Positions 8,870 to 15,667 of a DNA stretch of 18,968 nucleotides are shown here, piece after piece. Under the pieces are notes generated by a model, which saw only the letters and a list, made by a program, of their open reading frames with translations, made no database searches and was not told where the DNA came from. The DNA comes from CAVTWJ01 sp963849485 (GTDB lineage Bacteria > Oederibacteriota > Muellerivitia > Muellerivitales > Muellerivitaceae): NCBI GenBank assembly GCA_963849485.1, contig CAWKIF010000151.1:1-18968 (forward strand), given 5' to 3'. The translations under genes were made by a program, and so were the position numbers. Numbering within the stretch: position 1 is the first letter of the stretch; each line of letters begins with the position of its first letter.

Positions 8870-10240
8870 AAGGTTTTTCCGGTTGAGCCGGGGCTCTATT
8901 TTATATTTTTTAATCAAGGCCTGGAAGTTCCGGCGGGCTAAACCCGCTTTCAGCGAAGCCTTCGAGACGTTTCCGCCGCATTCCTGTAAAAGAGCGGTGA
9001 CGTAATTCTTTTCGAACGATTCGACTTGTCGTTTTTTGGCAAGCTTAAAAATACCTGCGGTCTCCCGGGGGCCCTGTGTGGGCAGGGCCGCCAAATCCGC
9101 CCTCCCGATTTCCTCCTGGTCGGACAATAAAACCGCCCTCTCGAGAACATTCTTCAACTCGCGCACGTTCCCCGGCCATTTTTGCGCCATGAGCCATTTT
9201 TGCGCCTCGGCCGACAAGCGGTGTGAACCGCTCCCTTGGATCTTCAGCCGGTTGAGGAAATGTTCCGCGATGAGGGGGATATCCTCCGGCCTCTCGCGAA
9301 GGGGAGGCATGGGCAGTAACAACGTGGCAAGACGGTAATACAGATCCTGCCGAAAGGCCTTGCCTTCCACCATTTCCACCAAATCCCGGTTGGTGGCCGC
9401 GATCAAACGGACGTCCACTTTTCGCGACCGGGTCTCCCCCACGGGCCTGATTTCCCCCGAATCCAATACCCGCAGGAGTTTGGCCTGGGCTTCCAGCGGT
9501 ACCTCGGCGATCTCATCGAGAAAAAGAGACCCGCCGTCCGCCGACTGGAACAAGCCTTCCCGGTTTTCGGTGGCCCCCGTAAAGGCCCCCTTCCTCACCC
9601 CGAACAATTCCGATTCGAACAGGGTCGCGGGGATGGCCCCCGCGTTTAATTCGACAAAGGGCCCCTTGGAACGGGAGGAAAGCTGATGGATCGCCTGGGC
9701 CGCCAAACCCTTCCCGACCCCGGACTCTCCCGTGATAAGGACATGGGCCCCGCTCTTGGAGAAACGCTCGATCTTTTCCTTGACTTGGATCATCCGGCGG
9801 GATTTCCCGATCAGGGGGCCCGGTTTTCCGGAAATTTCGCGCCGGAGATTCTCGTTTTCGTCCAAGAGCCTCCGCTTTTCCAGGGCCTTCAGCAACACCA
9901 CCTCCAAATCCTCCTGGGTAAAGGGTTTGGATAAATAGTCTTCCGCCCCCCTTTTAATCACCTCCACCACGTTTTTCGTGCTCCCGTAAGCGGAGATAAC
10001 CACCACCGGCAGGTTGGGATGTTTTCGTTTGATCTTGAGAACCAATTCCTCGCCGTTCATGCCGGGCAGCCGCAAATCCGTGATGACCAGGTCGAAACTT
10101 TCAACGGAAAGCAGGTCGAAGGCCTGTTCGGCGCTTTCGGCGGTCGAGACCGTGAAGCCTTTTTTTTGAAGCATGGCCTTGAGGATATTGCGGATACCCA
10201 TTTCATCATCCACCACCAAGACCCGTTCTTTATTTGGCAT
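8867..10240 (-). CDS. NtrC/PilR-type sigma-54 response regulator
   Basis: This is a 457-residue sigma-54-dependent transcription activator. Residues 1-120 are a receiver domain with the acidic pair DD11-12, phosphoacceptor Asp55 (VITDLRLPG) and Lys105 (YLSKPF). Residues ~140-375 are the AAA+ domain: Walker A GESGVGKG at 171, the sigma-54-contacting GAFTGA loop intact at 218-223 (preceded by VRK instead of the common HEK), Walker B LFLDEI near 239, and WPGNVRELKN. The C-terminus (~415-450) is a Fis-type helix-turn-helix, GGNVSKASLKAGLARRNFQ. The start is ATG with an AGGAG ribosome site. Its first 11 nt overlap the end of the kinase gene, so the two are translationally coupled and form a cognate pair. 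PilR-like control of the flanking pilins is my inference from position; NtrC, ZraR or AtoC names would fit the sequence equally well. Confidence 0.93.
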   Translation of the reverse strand: MPNKERVLVVDDEMGIRNILKAMLQKKGFTVSTAESAEQAFDLLSVESFDLVITDLRLPGMNGEELVLKIKRKHPNLPVVVISAYGSTKNVVEVIKRGAEDYLSKPFTQEDLEVVLLKALEKRRLLDENENLRREISGKPGPLIGKSRRMIQVKEKIERFSKSGAHVLITGESGVGKGLAAQAIHQLSSRSKGPFVELNAGAIPATLFESELFGVRKGAFTGATENREGLFQSADGGSLFLDEIAEVPLEAQAKLLRVLDSGEIRPVGETRSRKVDVRLIAATNRDLVEMVEGKAFRQDLYYRLATLLLPMPPLRERPEDIPLIAEHFLNRLKIQGSGSHRLSAEAQKWLMAQKWPGNVRELKNVLERAVLLSDQEEIGRADLAALPTQGPRETAGIFKLAKKRQVESFEKNYVTALLQECGGNVSKASLKAGLARRNFQALIKKYKIEPRLNRKNL

Positions 10241-12053
10241 GGCGTTCTCCTTGAGACTTTCGATTTTGAGGCCAGCGAAGGGTCATTTTAACCCCCCGGG
10301 GACTGCCCCGCTCCACCGTCAAGGTTCCCTGGTGGGCCCTCATAATCGATCGGACAATGACCAACCCGAGCCCGGTCCCGGCGGCCTTGGTCGTAAAAAA
10401 AGGGCGGAATAATTTCGGAATGTTTTTTTTCAGGATGCCCGCGCCCCCATCGGTGACAATCACATGGGCGAAGGCCGCCGTTTTTTTAAAATCCACTTTT
10501 ACTTCCCCGCCCCGTGGCATGGCTTCCATAGAATTTTTGAAAAGGTTAATGAAGACCTGTTTCAAGCGGTCCGAATCGCCCGCGACCCAATAGGATTCCT
10601 TGGACCGGATCAACCGGTATTCGGGGCTTTCCGGCCGGGTTTGTTTCCAGGCCTCTTCCACCAGTGCCGCCAAATCCAATTGCCGGCTCTTCAATTCGAT
10701 CGGTTTGGCGAAATTCAAAAGATCCAAAACCAGGCGCCGGCATCTTTCGGCCTCCCGGTGAATCTCATCCAGCCAATAGCGAAGCCGGGGGCCCTTCGCG
10801 TCCCGGCCCATTTGGGCCGCCCCGAGGATGACCGCCAAGGGATTATTCAATTCATGAGCCAGCCCCGCTGAAAACTGCCCGAGGGTCGCCAGCCGCTCCG
10901 ATTCGGACATTTTCCGCTCGGCCTGAAGGGTTCGGCCATAGGCCCTTTCCCTTTCCCTCGTCCTGATCCGGATCATTAAGGCCATCCGCTCCAAGGCCCG
11001 CCGAAGGATTCCGACTTCATCCCTCGGTTCCTCCGTTTGGACGGAGCGGGGATCTAACCCCCCCGATTCGTATCGGTGAACCATATCCGCCAATTCCAAA
11101 ATGGGCTTAATCACTTTCTCGGACAAGGCGAGGGAAAGAAAAAAGCTGATGAGAAGGGCAAACCCCAAGAAGAGGGACATGAACACCAACATTTGATTGG
11201 CCGGGGCGTAACATTCTTCGGTCGACTGTTTCACGATCACCCCCCAGGAGGTCGTGGGGATGGTGGTGTAGGCCGCCAGGTAATCCTGGTCCTCTTCGGT
11301 AAACCGGATCACCCCCTCCCTGTTTTTCTTGAAAGCCGCCACGGGGGGTTTGTCGCTCAGGTCTTTCAGCCACTTGTTCCGGTCGGGATGGACGATTCCG
11401 ATGCCGTCCTGGTTGACCATATAGACAAAACCCGTCCTCCCGAATTTCATAGTCTCCAAATTTCCGATGGTATGGTTGGGCAAATAAATAATCCCGAATA
11501 AGACCCCCCTCAGTTTCCCTTCCAGAAATACCGGAGTGCTCAGGACCACGCCCCGGTTTTTAAGGGGCGTCATGTAAAAATCGACGGAAACATGACTTTT
11601 GGCCGGGTAAGGTTTATGAAGGATTTCAAAAAAGAATTGGTGGGAGGGGAGGTTCGAGGGGTCGATGCCGGAATAACTTTGGGCGAAAATTTTTCCATCC
11701 GGAAGCATGAGCATGAAACCATCGGTCAACTCGGTCACGGTCGTCACCAGGGTCAATTCGCGATCCAAGGGGCCCTTATCCAGGTTGACCGCTTCGGGGC
11801 GTTTGGAGAGAACCTGAATGGCTTGGAAGGCGCGGGACAGCCCCGCGTTGGCCTGCCAAGCCAGGGTCTTGGCGAGGGTTAATTGGGATTGTTGCGTCTG
11901 TAATTGAAGGGCTTGATAGGCCTGCCAAACCAGGGCCCCCCCCAAAAAAGCCGTCATCACGGTTGAAAGGAGGACCGTCAACAAGGTGATCCTTGTTTTC
12001 AAACTGATGAATCCAGGTTTTACTTTGGACGAGAAGATTTTCAAGGGTTTCAC
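10230..12053 (-). CDS. Cache-HAMP sensor histidine kinase, NtrB-like
   Basis: This is a 607-residue membrane histidine kinase. TM1 is at ~22-45. A periplasmic double-Cache-like sensor spans ~46-285, with segments such as FGRTGFVYMVNQDGIGIVHP. TM2 (~288-311) is followed by a HAMP linker (~310-365). The HisKA helix carries the phosphoacceptor His400 in FSAGLAHELNNPLAVI. The ATPase domain shows the N box FINLFKNSME (Asn503/507), G1 DGGAGI (535) and G2 GTGLGL (559). No PAS domain is visible. The frame opens with GTG at 12053 and no strong ribosome site; codons further in lack a better start. It overlaps the regulator gene by 11 nt. Cache sensors usually bind small extracellular molecules (amino acids, organic acids); the ligand here is unknown. 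It would phosphorylate the neighbouring regulator. Confidence 0.92.
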   Translation of the reverse strand: MKPLKIFSSKVKPGFISLKTRITLLTVLLSTVMTAFLGGALVWQAYQALQLQTQQSQLTLAKTLAWQANAGLSRAFQAIQVLSKRPEAVNLDKGPLDRELTLVTTVTELTDGFMLMLPDGKIFAQSYSGIDPSNLPSHQFFFEILHKPYPAKSHVSVDFYMTPLKNRGVVLSTPVFLEGKLRGVLFGIIYLPNHTIGNLETMKFGRTGFVYMVNQDGIGIVHPDRNKWLKDLSDKPPVAAFKKNREGVIRFTEEDQDYLAAYTTIPTTSWGVIVKQSTEECYAPANQMLVFMSLFLGFALLISFFLSLALSEKVIKPILELADMVHRYESGGLDPRSVQTEEPRDEVGILRRALERMALMIRIRTRERERAYGRTLQAERKMSESERLATLGQFSAGLAHELNNPLAVILGAAQMGRDAKGPRLRYWLDEIHREAERCRRLVLDLLNFAKPIELKSRQLDLAALVEEAWKQTRPESPEYRLIRSKESYWVAGDSDRLKQVFINLFKNSMEAMPRGGEVKVDFKKTAAFAHVIVTDGGAGILKKNIPKLFRPFFTTKAAGTGLGLVIVRSIMRAHQGTLTVERGSPRGVKMTLRWPQNRKSQGERHAK

Positions 12054-12316
12054 TTAGACATTATTTGAGAGAAATGAATACCTTGATAGTAAAAAAAATA
12101 CCGATCCGTCAGCCGGATACCTGAATTTTAAAATTTAAGTTCTATATCTACCCCGCCTCATCGTCCTATATAGCACCTGAAATTGGAAATATGCTTTTCG
12201 GATGGCACCATCACGAGGAGCCTTACCCTTGCCCGGATCGGCGGTTTTACCCCCCCCCATTTCCAACTGATCCTAATTGCCAGCCAGATGCGGAAGAAAA
12301 AATCTTGTCAGTAAAT
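12054..12316. promoter_or_regulatory. Gap upstream of the kinase operon
   Basis: This 263-bp AT-rich spacer lies between the second pilin's terminator and the kinase start. It must contain the kinase operon promoter unless transcripts read through from the pilin. I see no recognisable gene and no clear sigma-54 or sigma-70 site. A TGGCACC string on the plus strand at ~12203 has no GC at the -12 spacing. Confidence 0.35.
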
Positions 12317-12344
12317 AAAAAAAGGGCCGGTATCGGCCCCTTTT
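12317..12344 (-). terminator. Rho-independent terminator of pilin gene 2
   Basis: On the minus strand a GGGCCG/CGGCCC stem (12324-12329 with 12334-12339) has a 4-base loop and a run of seven T. The sequence between the pilin stop and this hairpin closely matches that after pilin 1, so the 3' UTR was duplicated with the gene. Confidence 0.87.
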
Positions 12345-12378
12345 CGTTGACCCTTCTTTTCAAATCAATCGAATTTCA

Positions 12379-12834
12379 TCATTCAAATCCGTAAAACGAA
12401 TAGGGCAGGTTCCTGGAGTCCTTCACCGTACTGTTAATGTACAAAATCCCCTGTGTGCTGTCGTACAACCAGCCTGAGGAACCGGCTGAGGGCACCGACG
12501 AAGACGAAGTGAGGACCACTTTAATTCCTGCTGGATTGGGTGAGTTCGCCACAAAAGCTCCTGTCACCTTCACCGCCGGAAGAGTCCCGATGTACCTACT
12601 AAAGGTGTAAGCACTGAAAACATTCAGTGTTGTCGGCCATAGTCCCTGTTGGTCCCCGTAATAGATCGTGGAGGCCGACTTGACGCTTCCCAAATTTCCC
12701 TTCGTGGCCCCCTCGCGCGATTTTTCAAGCATTTGACCGAATTTCGGGATCGCGATCGCCGCCAAAACCCCGATGATCGCCACAACGATCATCAATTCGA
12801 TCAAAGTGAATCCTTTGTTTTTTAAATGAATCAT
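12379..12834 (-). CDS. pilA: Type IV pilin (PilA-like), copy 2
   Basis: This is a second 151-residue pilin, MIHLKNKG then FTLIELMIVVAIIGVLAAIA, with the same processing site after Gly8 and Glu5 in the mature chain, and the same closing YSFYGFE. It is colinear with copy 1 with no gaps. The ~24 differences are mostly conservative and cluster at residues 102-117 (NPAGIKVVLTSSSSVPSAG here). An AGGCGG-type ribosome site precedes the ATG. It is upstream of, and in the same direction as, the kinase operon, separated by its own terminator. The pilin / kinase / regulator / pilin order suggests duplication around the regulatory genes. Whether both are assembled into one pilus, or one is a minor or silent form, cannot be seen here. 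Confidence 0.88.
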   Translation of the reverse strand: MIHLKNKGFTLIELMIVVAIIGVLAAIAIPKFGQMLEKSREGATKGNLGSVKSASTIYYGDQQGLWPTTLNVFSAYTFSRYIGTLPAVKVTGAFVANSPNPAGIKVVLTSSSSVPSAGSSGWLYDSTQGILYINSTVKDSRNLPYSFYGFE

Positions 12835-12975
12835 CTGATCCGCCTTTTGTAGCTTGAACTTAGTTATTCTTACCCCGTCCTATTCAAAATGGAATGAGTC
12901 TTGTTGGGAACCGGCGTTCCCTGGGCACATGTTTGATTGGGTGAGAGCAGTCACGAGAAAAAAATGCTTTACGAA

Positions 12976-13127
12976 GTTTAACAGGATGCTGAAAAAGTCC
13001 TTATAACGGACTTTTTCCTATTTTACGAACGAGCCACAAATCATAAAATCCATATATTTAGTGGCTCGTTCAATCCTATGGCTGTCGACAGGGTGCTGAA
13101 AAATACTTTTTCAGCACCCTGTTAAAC
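12976..13127. mobile_element. MITE-like element, 152 bp, 23-bp terminal inverted repeats
   Basis: The first 23 bases (12976-12998) and the last 23 (13105-13127, reverse complemented) match at 22 positions; the core is AACAGGNTGCTGAAAAAGT. The element encodes nothing. Inside are three strong hairpins: GAAAAAGTCC/GGACTTTTTC (12991-13017), GAACGAGCCAC/GTGGCTCGTTC (13027-13071), and a 16-bp perfect palindrome arm around TAC (13088-13122). I see no clear target-site duplication. Size, terminal repeats and lack of coding fit a non-autonomous element moved by a transposase elsewhere. A structured RNA or a cluster of terminators is the alternative. Confidence 0.62.
13088..13122. repeat. Perfect 16-bp-arm palindrome within the MITE-like element
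   Basis: ACAGGGTGCTGAAAAA (13088-13103) is mirrored exactly at 13107-13122 around a 3-base TAC loop. It is a second, inward-facing copy of the terminal repeat fused to the right end. The pairing is strong in both strands. Confidence 0.75.
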
Positions 13128-13193
13128 ATTTTAAGCCCTGATCCATTGACCCGGAAATGTTTTTCAAAATGAAAACAATGAATGATTTCAGAT

Positions 13194-13421
13194 TTATGGG
13201 TATTTTTTACTCATAAGTAACAGCCGTCGAAACTGTGAAGTATTTTCATAGCTCGGATAGACGGTTATGTCATCAATCTTTTCCAGCTTATCCATCAAAC
13301 CTTGTAGTTGGTCACAAGCAATCAACAGACTCAAATTTATCCCACAAGATTGTCTGAATCTTCCGGCCGACCTACAGTTTTGTTCCAATCGATTCTTTAG
13401 CTTTTCGAGCCCTCCCTTCAG
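13194..13421 (-). CDS. Doubtful short ORF, unknown product
   Basis: I do not recognise this product. The frame ends KKYP-TAA at 13194. With a TTG start at 13388 it gives 64 residues (MEQNCRSAGRFRQSCG...). The frame stays open to an in-frame CTG at 13421 that follows an AAGGAGG ribosome-like site at about 4-5 bases, adding an amphipathic stretch (LKGGLEKLKNR) and giving 75 residues. Three cysteines and no membrane segment are visible. It sits alone between the mobile repeat and a sigma-54 promoter, reading away from the latter. It may be a real small protein or chance; the strong ribosome site is the only positive evidence. Confidence 0.3.
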   Translation of the reverse strand: MKGGLEKLKNRLEQNCRSAGRFRQSCGINLSLLIACDQLQGLMDKLEKIDDITVYPSYENTSQFRRLLLMSKKYP

Positions 13422-13467
13422 AACCCCTCCTTAAATCTTTATGAGTGATAAAAAAAGCCAACCCGGC

Positions 13468-13492
13468 CTAGTTACGAGATGATTTCAACTAG
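13468..13492. promoter_or_regulatory. Inverted repeat upstream of sigma-54 promoter
   Basis: CTAGTT and AACTAG (13468-13473, 13487-13492) lie about 30-50 bp before the -24 element. The left half extends to CTAGTTACGAG, resembling the CTAGTTACTAG palindrome upstream of pilin 1. It is a candidate enhancer-binding site for the nearby regulator. With two loose instances this is weak. Confidence 0.3.
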
Positions 13493-13521
13493 TGGTTATC
13501 CTTATTTTGCATTTTTCTAAT

Positions 13522-13537
13522 TGGTACGACCCTTGCA
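13522..13537 (+). promoter_or_regulatory. Sigma-54 (RpoN) promoter
   Basis: TGGTACGACCCTTGCA matches the TGGCACG-N4-TTGC consensus at all but one position, with the invariant GG and GC exactly 10 bases apart. AT-rich sequence lies just upstream. Predicted transcription starts near 13548, rightward. It is the only convincing -24/-12 element I found, 1.5 kb from a sigma-54 activator gene, and points to the short-ORF/membrane-protein pair. Confidence 0.8.
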
Positions 13538-13570
13538 GTATAAGTTTGCGATATTCAAAAACGTTCGGGG

Positions 13571-13680
13571 GAGGCCCGGGGCCCCAAAGTCGATAGGGTC
13601 CCGGGCTCGGTGAGAAGGAGGGGAGGGAAAACCTCAACCATTTACGACCGAAAAGGGGCCGGGATGGTCGCGGATAAACG
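13571..13680 (+). ncRNA. Structured leader or small RNA candidate
   Basis: Some 23 bases after the predicted sigma-54 start, 13571-13584 pairs with 13596-13608 in a 13-bp, very GC-rich stem with a single bulged G and an 11-base loop. A small GAGG/CCTC hairpin and a GACC/GGTC hairpin follow. No T-tract follows the first stem, so it is not a simple terminator. It does not match riboswitch consensuses that I know. It could be a regulatory leader of the downstream genes or an independent RNA. Confidence 0.35.
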
Positions 13681-13797
13681 CTAGCAACACAATTTTAATT
13701 ACCTTTCTGGTATCTGGTTGCTCATGCGTACATCCGCGTCCATCCGGGTTCCTTTACCGTCAAAGACCTGAAACGCTGAAGTTTTGAGGACACTGAA

Positions 13798-13938
13798 ATG
13801 TTTCTCTTCATCCTTTGGATGTACATCAACAAGGATAAACAGGGCCGAAGGCTGAATAACCGGGTGGCCGTTCCAATGTTTATCGCCCAGACCCTCGACC
13901 CGGATTCCCCTGCCGCCCGACAACTGGAAAATTCATGA
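13798..13938 (+). CDS. Small hydrophobic-start ORF coupled to the next gene
   Basis: This is an unrecognised 46-residue frame, MFLFILWMYINKDKQGRR then ...AQTLDPDSPAARQLENS. Its stop shares the ATGA with the start of the next gene, a common sign of translational coupling, and GAGGA lies about 8 bases before its ATG. The first ten residues are hydrophobic. It has no known domain. The antisense strand also has a 74-codon open frame over the same stretch, so coding here is not secure. If transcribed from the sigma-54 promoter it would follow a ~250-base leader. Confidence 0.35.
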   Translation: MFLFILWMYINKDKQGRRLNNRVAVPMFIAQTLDPDSPAARQLENS

Positions 13939-14354
13939 GAAACCCATTGGATGAAAAACATATCAACCGATTGTTAAGAAATGGCCGCCTCGTTACAGCT
14001 GATAACGGCGATTTTGAGAAGGTTTGGTTTAAGATCGAGGACCGCCTCAACGACCGGAAAAAACACTTTTGGAACACCTGGGCGTGGAAACCCCAAGCCC
14101 ATCCGGGTAGCTGGGCGGCAATGGCGGCTTGTTTATGCGTGATACTCACGGGATTTCAATACCAACTCCAGCAAGCGGATAACCGGGATTTAGATTCCTA
14201 CTTGATCTCAATTTCCGAACCCACGACGAACCTCACCCGCGAACCCGACGGGATCAATGTCACTTCCCTTTTGGACGAACCCTTGACCTCAGCTTCCGAT
14301 GTGCTTCTAACCGACGAAACCCCCGCCGAGAACCAGGCGTCGCTTTATCAGTAA
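13935..14354 (+). CDS. Single-pass membrane protein, anti-sigma-like layout
   Basis: This 139-residue protein has a charged N-terminal cytoplasmic part (RNPLDEKHINRLLRNGRL, then DFEKVWFKIEDRLNDRKKH). One membrane segment follows at about 57-72 (SWAAMAACLCVILTGF), then a ~65-residue acidic, Ser/Thr-rich outer part. Short helical cytoplasmic domain, one membrane pass and extracytoplasmic tail is the general layout of membrane anti-sigma factors, but I see no zinc-binding HxxxCxxC motif and no ECF sigma gene next to it. The function is therefore open. The start overlaps the preceding short ORF (ATGA). It is the first solid gene downstream of the sigma-54 promoter. Its 3' end converges on the SRPBCC gene with only ~38 bp between. 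Confidence 0.7.
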   Translation: MRNPLDEKHINRLLRNGRLVTADNGDFEKVWFKIEDRLNDRKKHFWNTWAWKPQAHPGSWAAMAACLCVILTGFQYQLQQADNRDLDSYLISISEPTTNLTREPDGINVTSLLDEPLTSASDVLLTDETPAENQASLYQ

Positions 14355-14392
14355 GCCGAAGTAACACTACAGAACTTCTATTCTTGGTTCGA

Positions 14393-14917
14393 TCAGTCGT
14401 GGCAGTCGGTCTCCACCAAGCGGCGGTCCTTGGGGAATTGGTCCCACCCTTTGAGCGAGGCGTATTCCAATACCCGGGGGATGCGCTGGTCAAACATGCG
14501 TTTCCAGCCCGCGCTCATGATTTTTTTCTGGATCAATCCCATGACCCCTTTCAAGCCCTCGTGATTAAGCGTAAGCCGGGTGCCAGCACCCCCGGCCTGG
14601 AGGTTCCAGGTAATCGTAAAGGGGTCCTTCCCCTCGTCGTTTCCGCATTGGCTCCAGGAAATCATGCGGGGCGCATCCACCGCCAGGACCACGCAACGGG
14701 CCACGCCATCCCAACCCGGCATGGGTTGGGCGCTGAACTTAACCCGGCAGCCCACCACCGGCTGGAATCCCTCATTCTTCATGAGCCACTGTTCCAAGGC
14801 GTCCGGAAGGGTCAAGGCATTCCAGATTTGGTAGGGCGGGTACGGAAAATAGGCTTCCTTCTTAATGCTGGCCACGGCTCTCCTGACGGGCCCATTCGGG
14901 CTTCTCTTATTAAGCAT
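14393..14917 (-). CDS. SRPBCC (AHSA1-like) domain protein
   Basis: This is a 174-residue START/Bet v1-like fold protein of the SRPBCC superfamily, whose members bind hydrophobic ligands in a deep pocket. Landmarks are IKKEAYFPYPPYQIWNALT near the N-terminus (the usual first strand and helix, where VWxALT is typical), LEQWLMKNEGFQPVVG, and GGAGTRLTLNHEGLKG, then a long C-terminal helix (MGLIQKKIMSAGWKRMFD). Its start overlaps the end of the upstream methyltransferase gene by 8 nt, so the two are made from one message. No catalytic residues can be assigned. The pairing with a methyltransferase hints at a small-molecule substrate but does not identify it. Confidence 0.85.
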   Translation of the reverse strand: MLNKRSPNGPVRRAVASIKKEAYFPYPPYQIWNALTLPDALEQWLMKNEGFQPVVGCRVKFSAQPMPGWDGVARCVVLAVDAPRMISWSQCGNDEGKDPFTITWNLQAGGAGTRLTLNHEGLKGVMGLIQKKIMSAGWKRMFDQRIPRVLEYASLKGWDQFPKDRRLVETDCHD

Positions 14918-15497
14918 CCTTCGATCGGGTGCAAATCACCAACCCCGTCGACCAATTCATTTTGCAAACACTAAAATTTCTGAGCGCGTCCAATTTCAAG
15001 AGCAGTTCATCGACTAACGGTTGATGCGTATCCGGCCATTGGGGCTGTGGAAGCATGTCATCCACCATATACAAACCGCCTAGCGCCACAAGCCGAAGGG
15101 TTTCGTCGAAGGTGTTGAATTTACCAGGCCAGGAATCAGCAAATATAAAATCAAAGGTTTGACCAACCAATGATTTGATCCATTCCCCGCCATCGGCCAC
15201 TTGAAGGGTCAATCGAGGGTCCGTACCAAGAAAACGTTGAGCGACGGAACTGAATTCCGGGTTGTGATCAATCGATAACAAAGTGGATTGAGCGTCCATC
15301 CCATCCAATATCCACGCGGCGGACAACCCCGTCCCCGTCCCGATTTCCAAAAACCGCCCCTTGGGCTTGGTTGCGGCAAGGGTTCTCAACAAATTTCCTG
15401 TCCGAACATCCGACCCCATCTTGAAACCCATCGACTGGGTCGCCCTCAATATTTCTTGATATTTTCTGGGGAATTGAACCCCATTCTCGTCGTTCAA
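14910..15497 (-). CDS. Class I SAM-dependent methyltransferase, O-methyltransferase-like
   Basis: This is a 195-residue Rossmann-fold methyltransferase. Motif I is FLEIGTGTGLSAAWIL at ~49-64, the adenosine-binding acidic residue is Asp77 (LSIDHNPEF), ADGGEW follows near 101, and FDFIFADSWPGKF (~115-127) is the motif IV region. VALGGLYMVDDML forms the following strand, as in caffeoyl-CoA-type O-methyltransferases. The start is a TTG preceded at 7 bases by GGAG, with an in-frame TGA a few codons upstream, so no longer start is possible in this frame. Overlap with the SRPBCC gene places both in one operon. The substrate is unknown. Confidence 0.87.
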   Translation of the reverse strand: MNDENGVQFPRKYQEILRATQSMGFKMGSDVRTGNLLRTLAATKPKGRFLEIGTGTGLSAAWILDGMDAQSTLLSIDHNPEFSSVAQRFLGTDPRLTLQVADGGEWIKSLVGQTFDFIFADSWPGKFNTFDETLRLVALGGLYMVDDMLPQPQWPDTHQPLVDELLLKLDALRNFSVCKMNWSTGLVICTRSKDA

Positions 15498-15603
15498 AGC
15501 CGTACTCCAAAATCAAGTTAGAGATGATTTCTATGAAAATGCGCCCGGCGATTAAAAGGCCCGAAGTCATGAAGCATTGGAGGGACAATCATTATTCCCG
15601 GGC
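15498..15603. promoter_or_regulatory. Methyltransferase upstream region
   Basis: This short gap lies between the S1 terminator and the methyltransferase start. The strong S1 terminator implies that the methyltransferase operon has its own promoter here. No clear -35/-10 pair can be chosen. Confidence 0.3.
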
Positions 15604-15651
15604 AAAAAAATAGCCGTTCAGCCTTTGGGAGTTCAAGAGGGCTGAACGGCT
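15604..15651 (-). terminator. Rho-independent terminator of rpsA
   Basis: On the minus strand a 12-bp perfect stem, AGCCGTTCAGCC with GGCTGAACGGCT, has a 16-base loop followed by ATTTTTTTG. It lies about 17 bp past the S1 stop codon. Confidence 0.92.
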
Positions 15652-15667
15652 TAACGGAACCTAAGGA

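Noticed and set aside
12200..12222. TGGCACC on the plus strand, a possible -24 box
   Set aside because: No GC dinucleotide at the required 10-base spacing, and it points into the antisense of pilin 2.
13571..13680. c-di-GMP (GEMM-I) or fluoride riboswitch in the sigma-54 leader
   Set aside because: A CAAAG...GGGUC string and a GGGAUGG...UAAACGC string look faintly similar, but the tetraloop/receptor elements and the required pairings are absent.
15268..15588. 106-codon minus-strand frame (MSLQCFMTSGLLIAG...) overlapping the methyltransferase start
   Set aside because: It is in another frame from the methyltransferase domain, has no recognised continuation, and the TTG start with GGAG accounts for the real gene.
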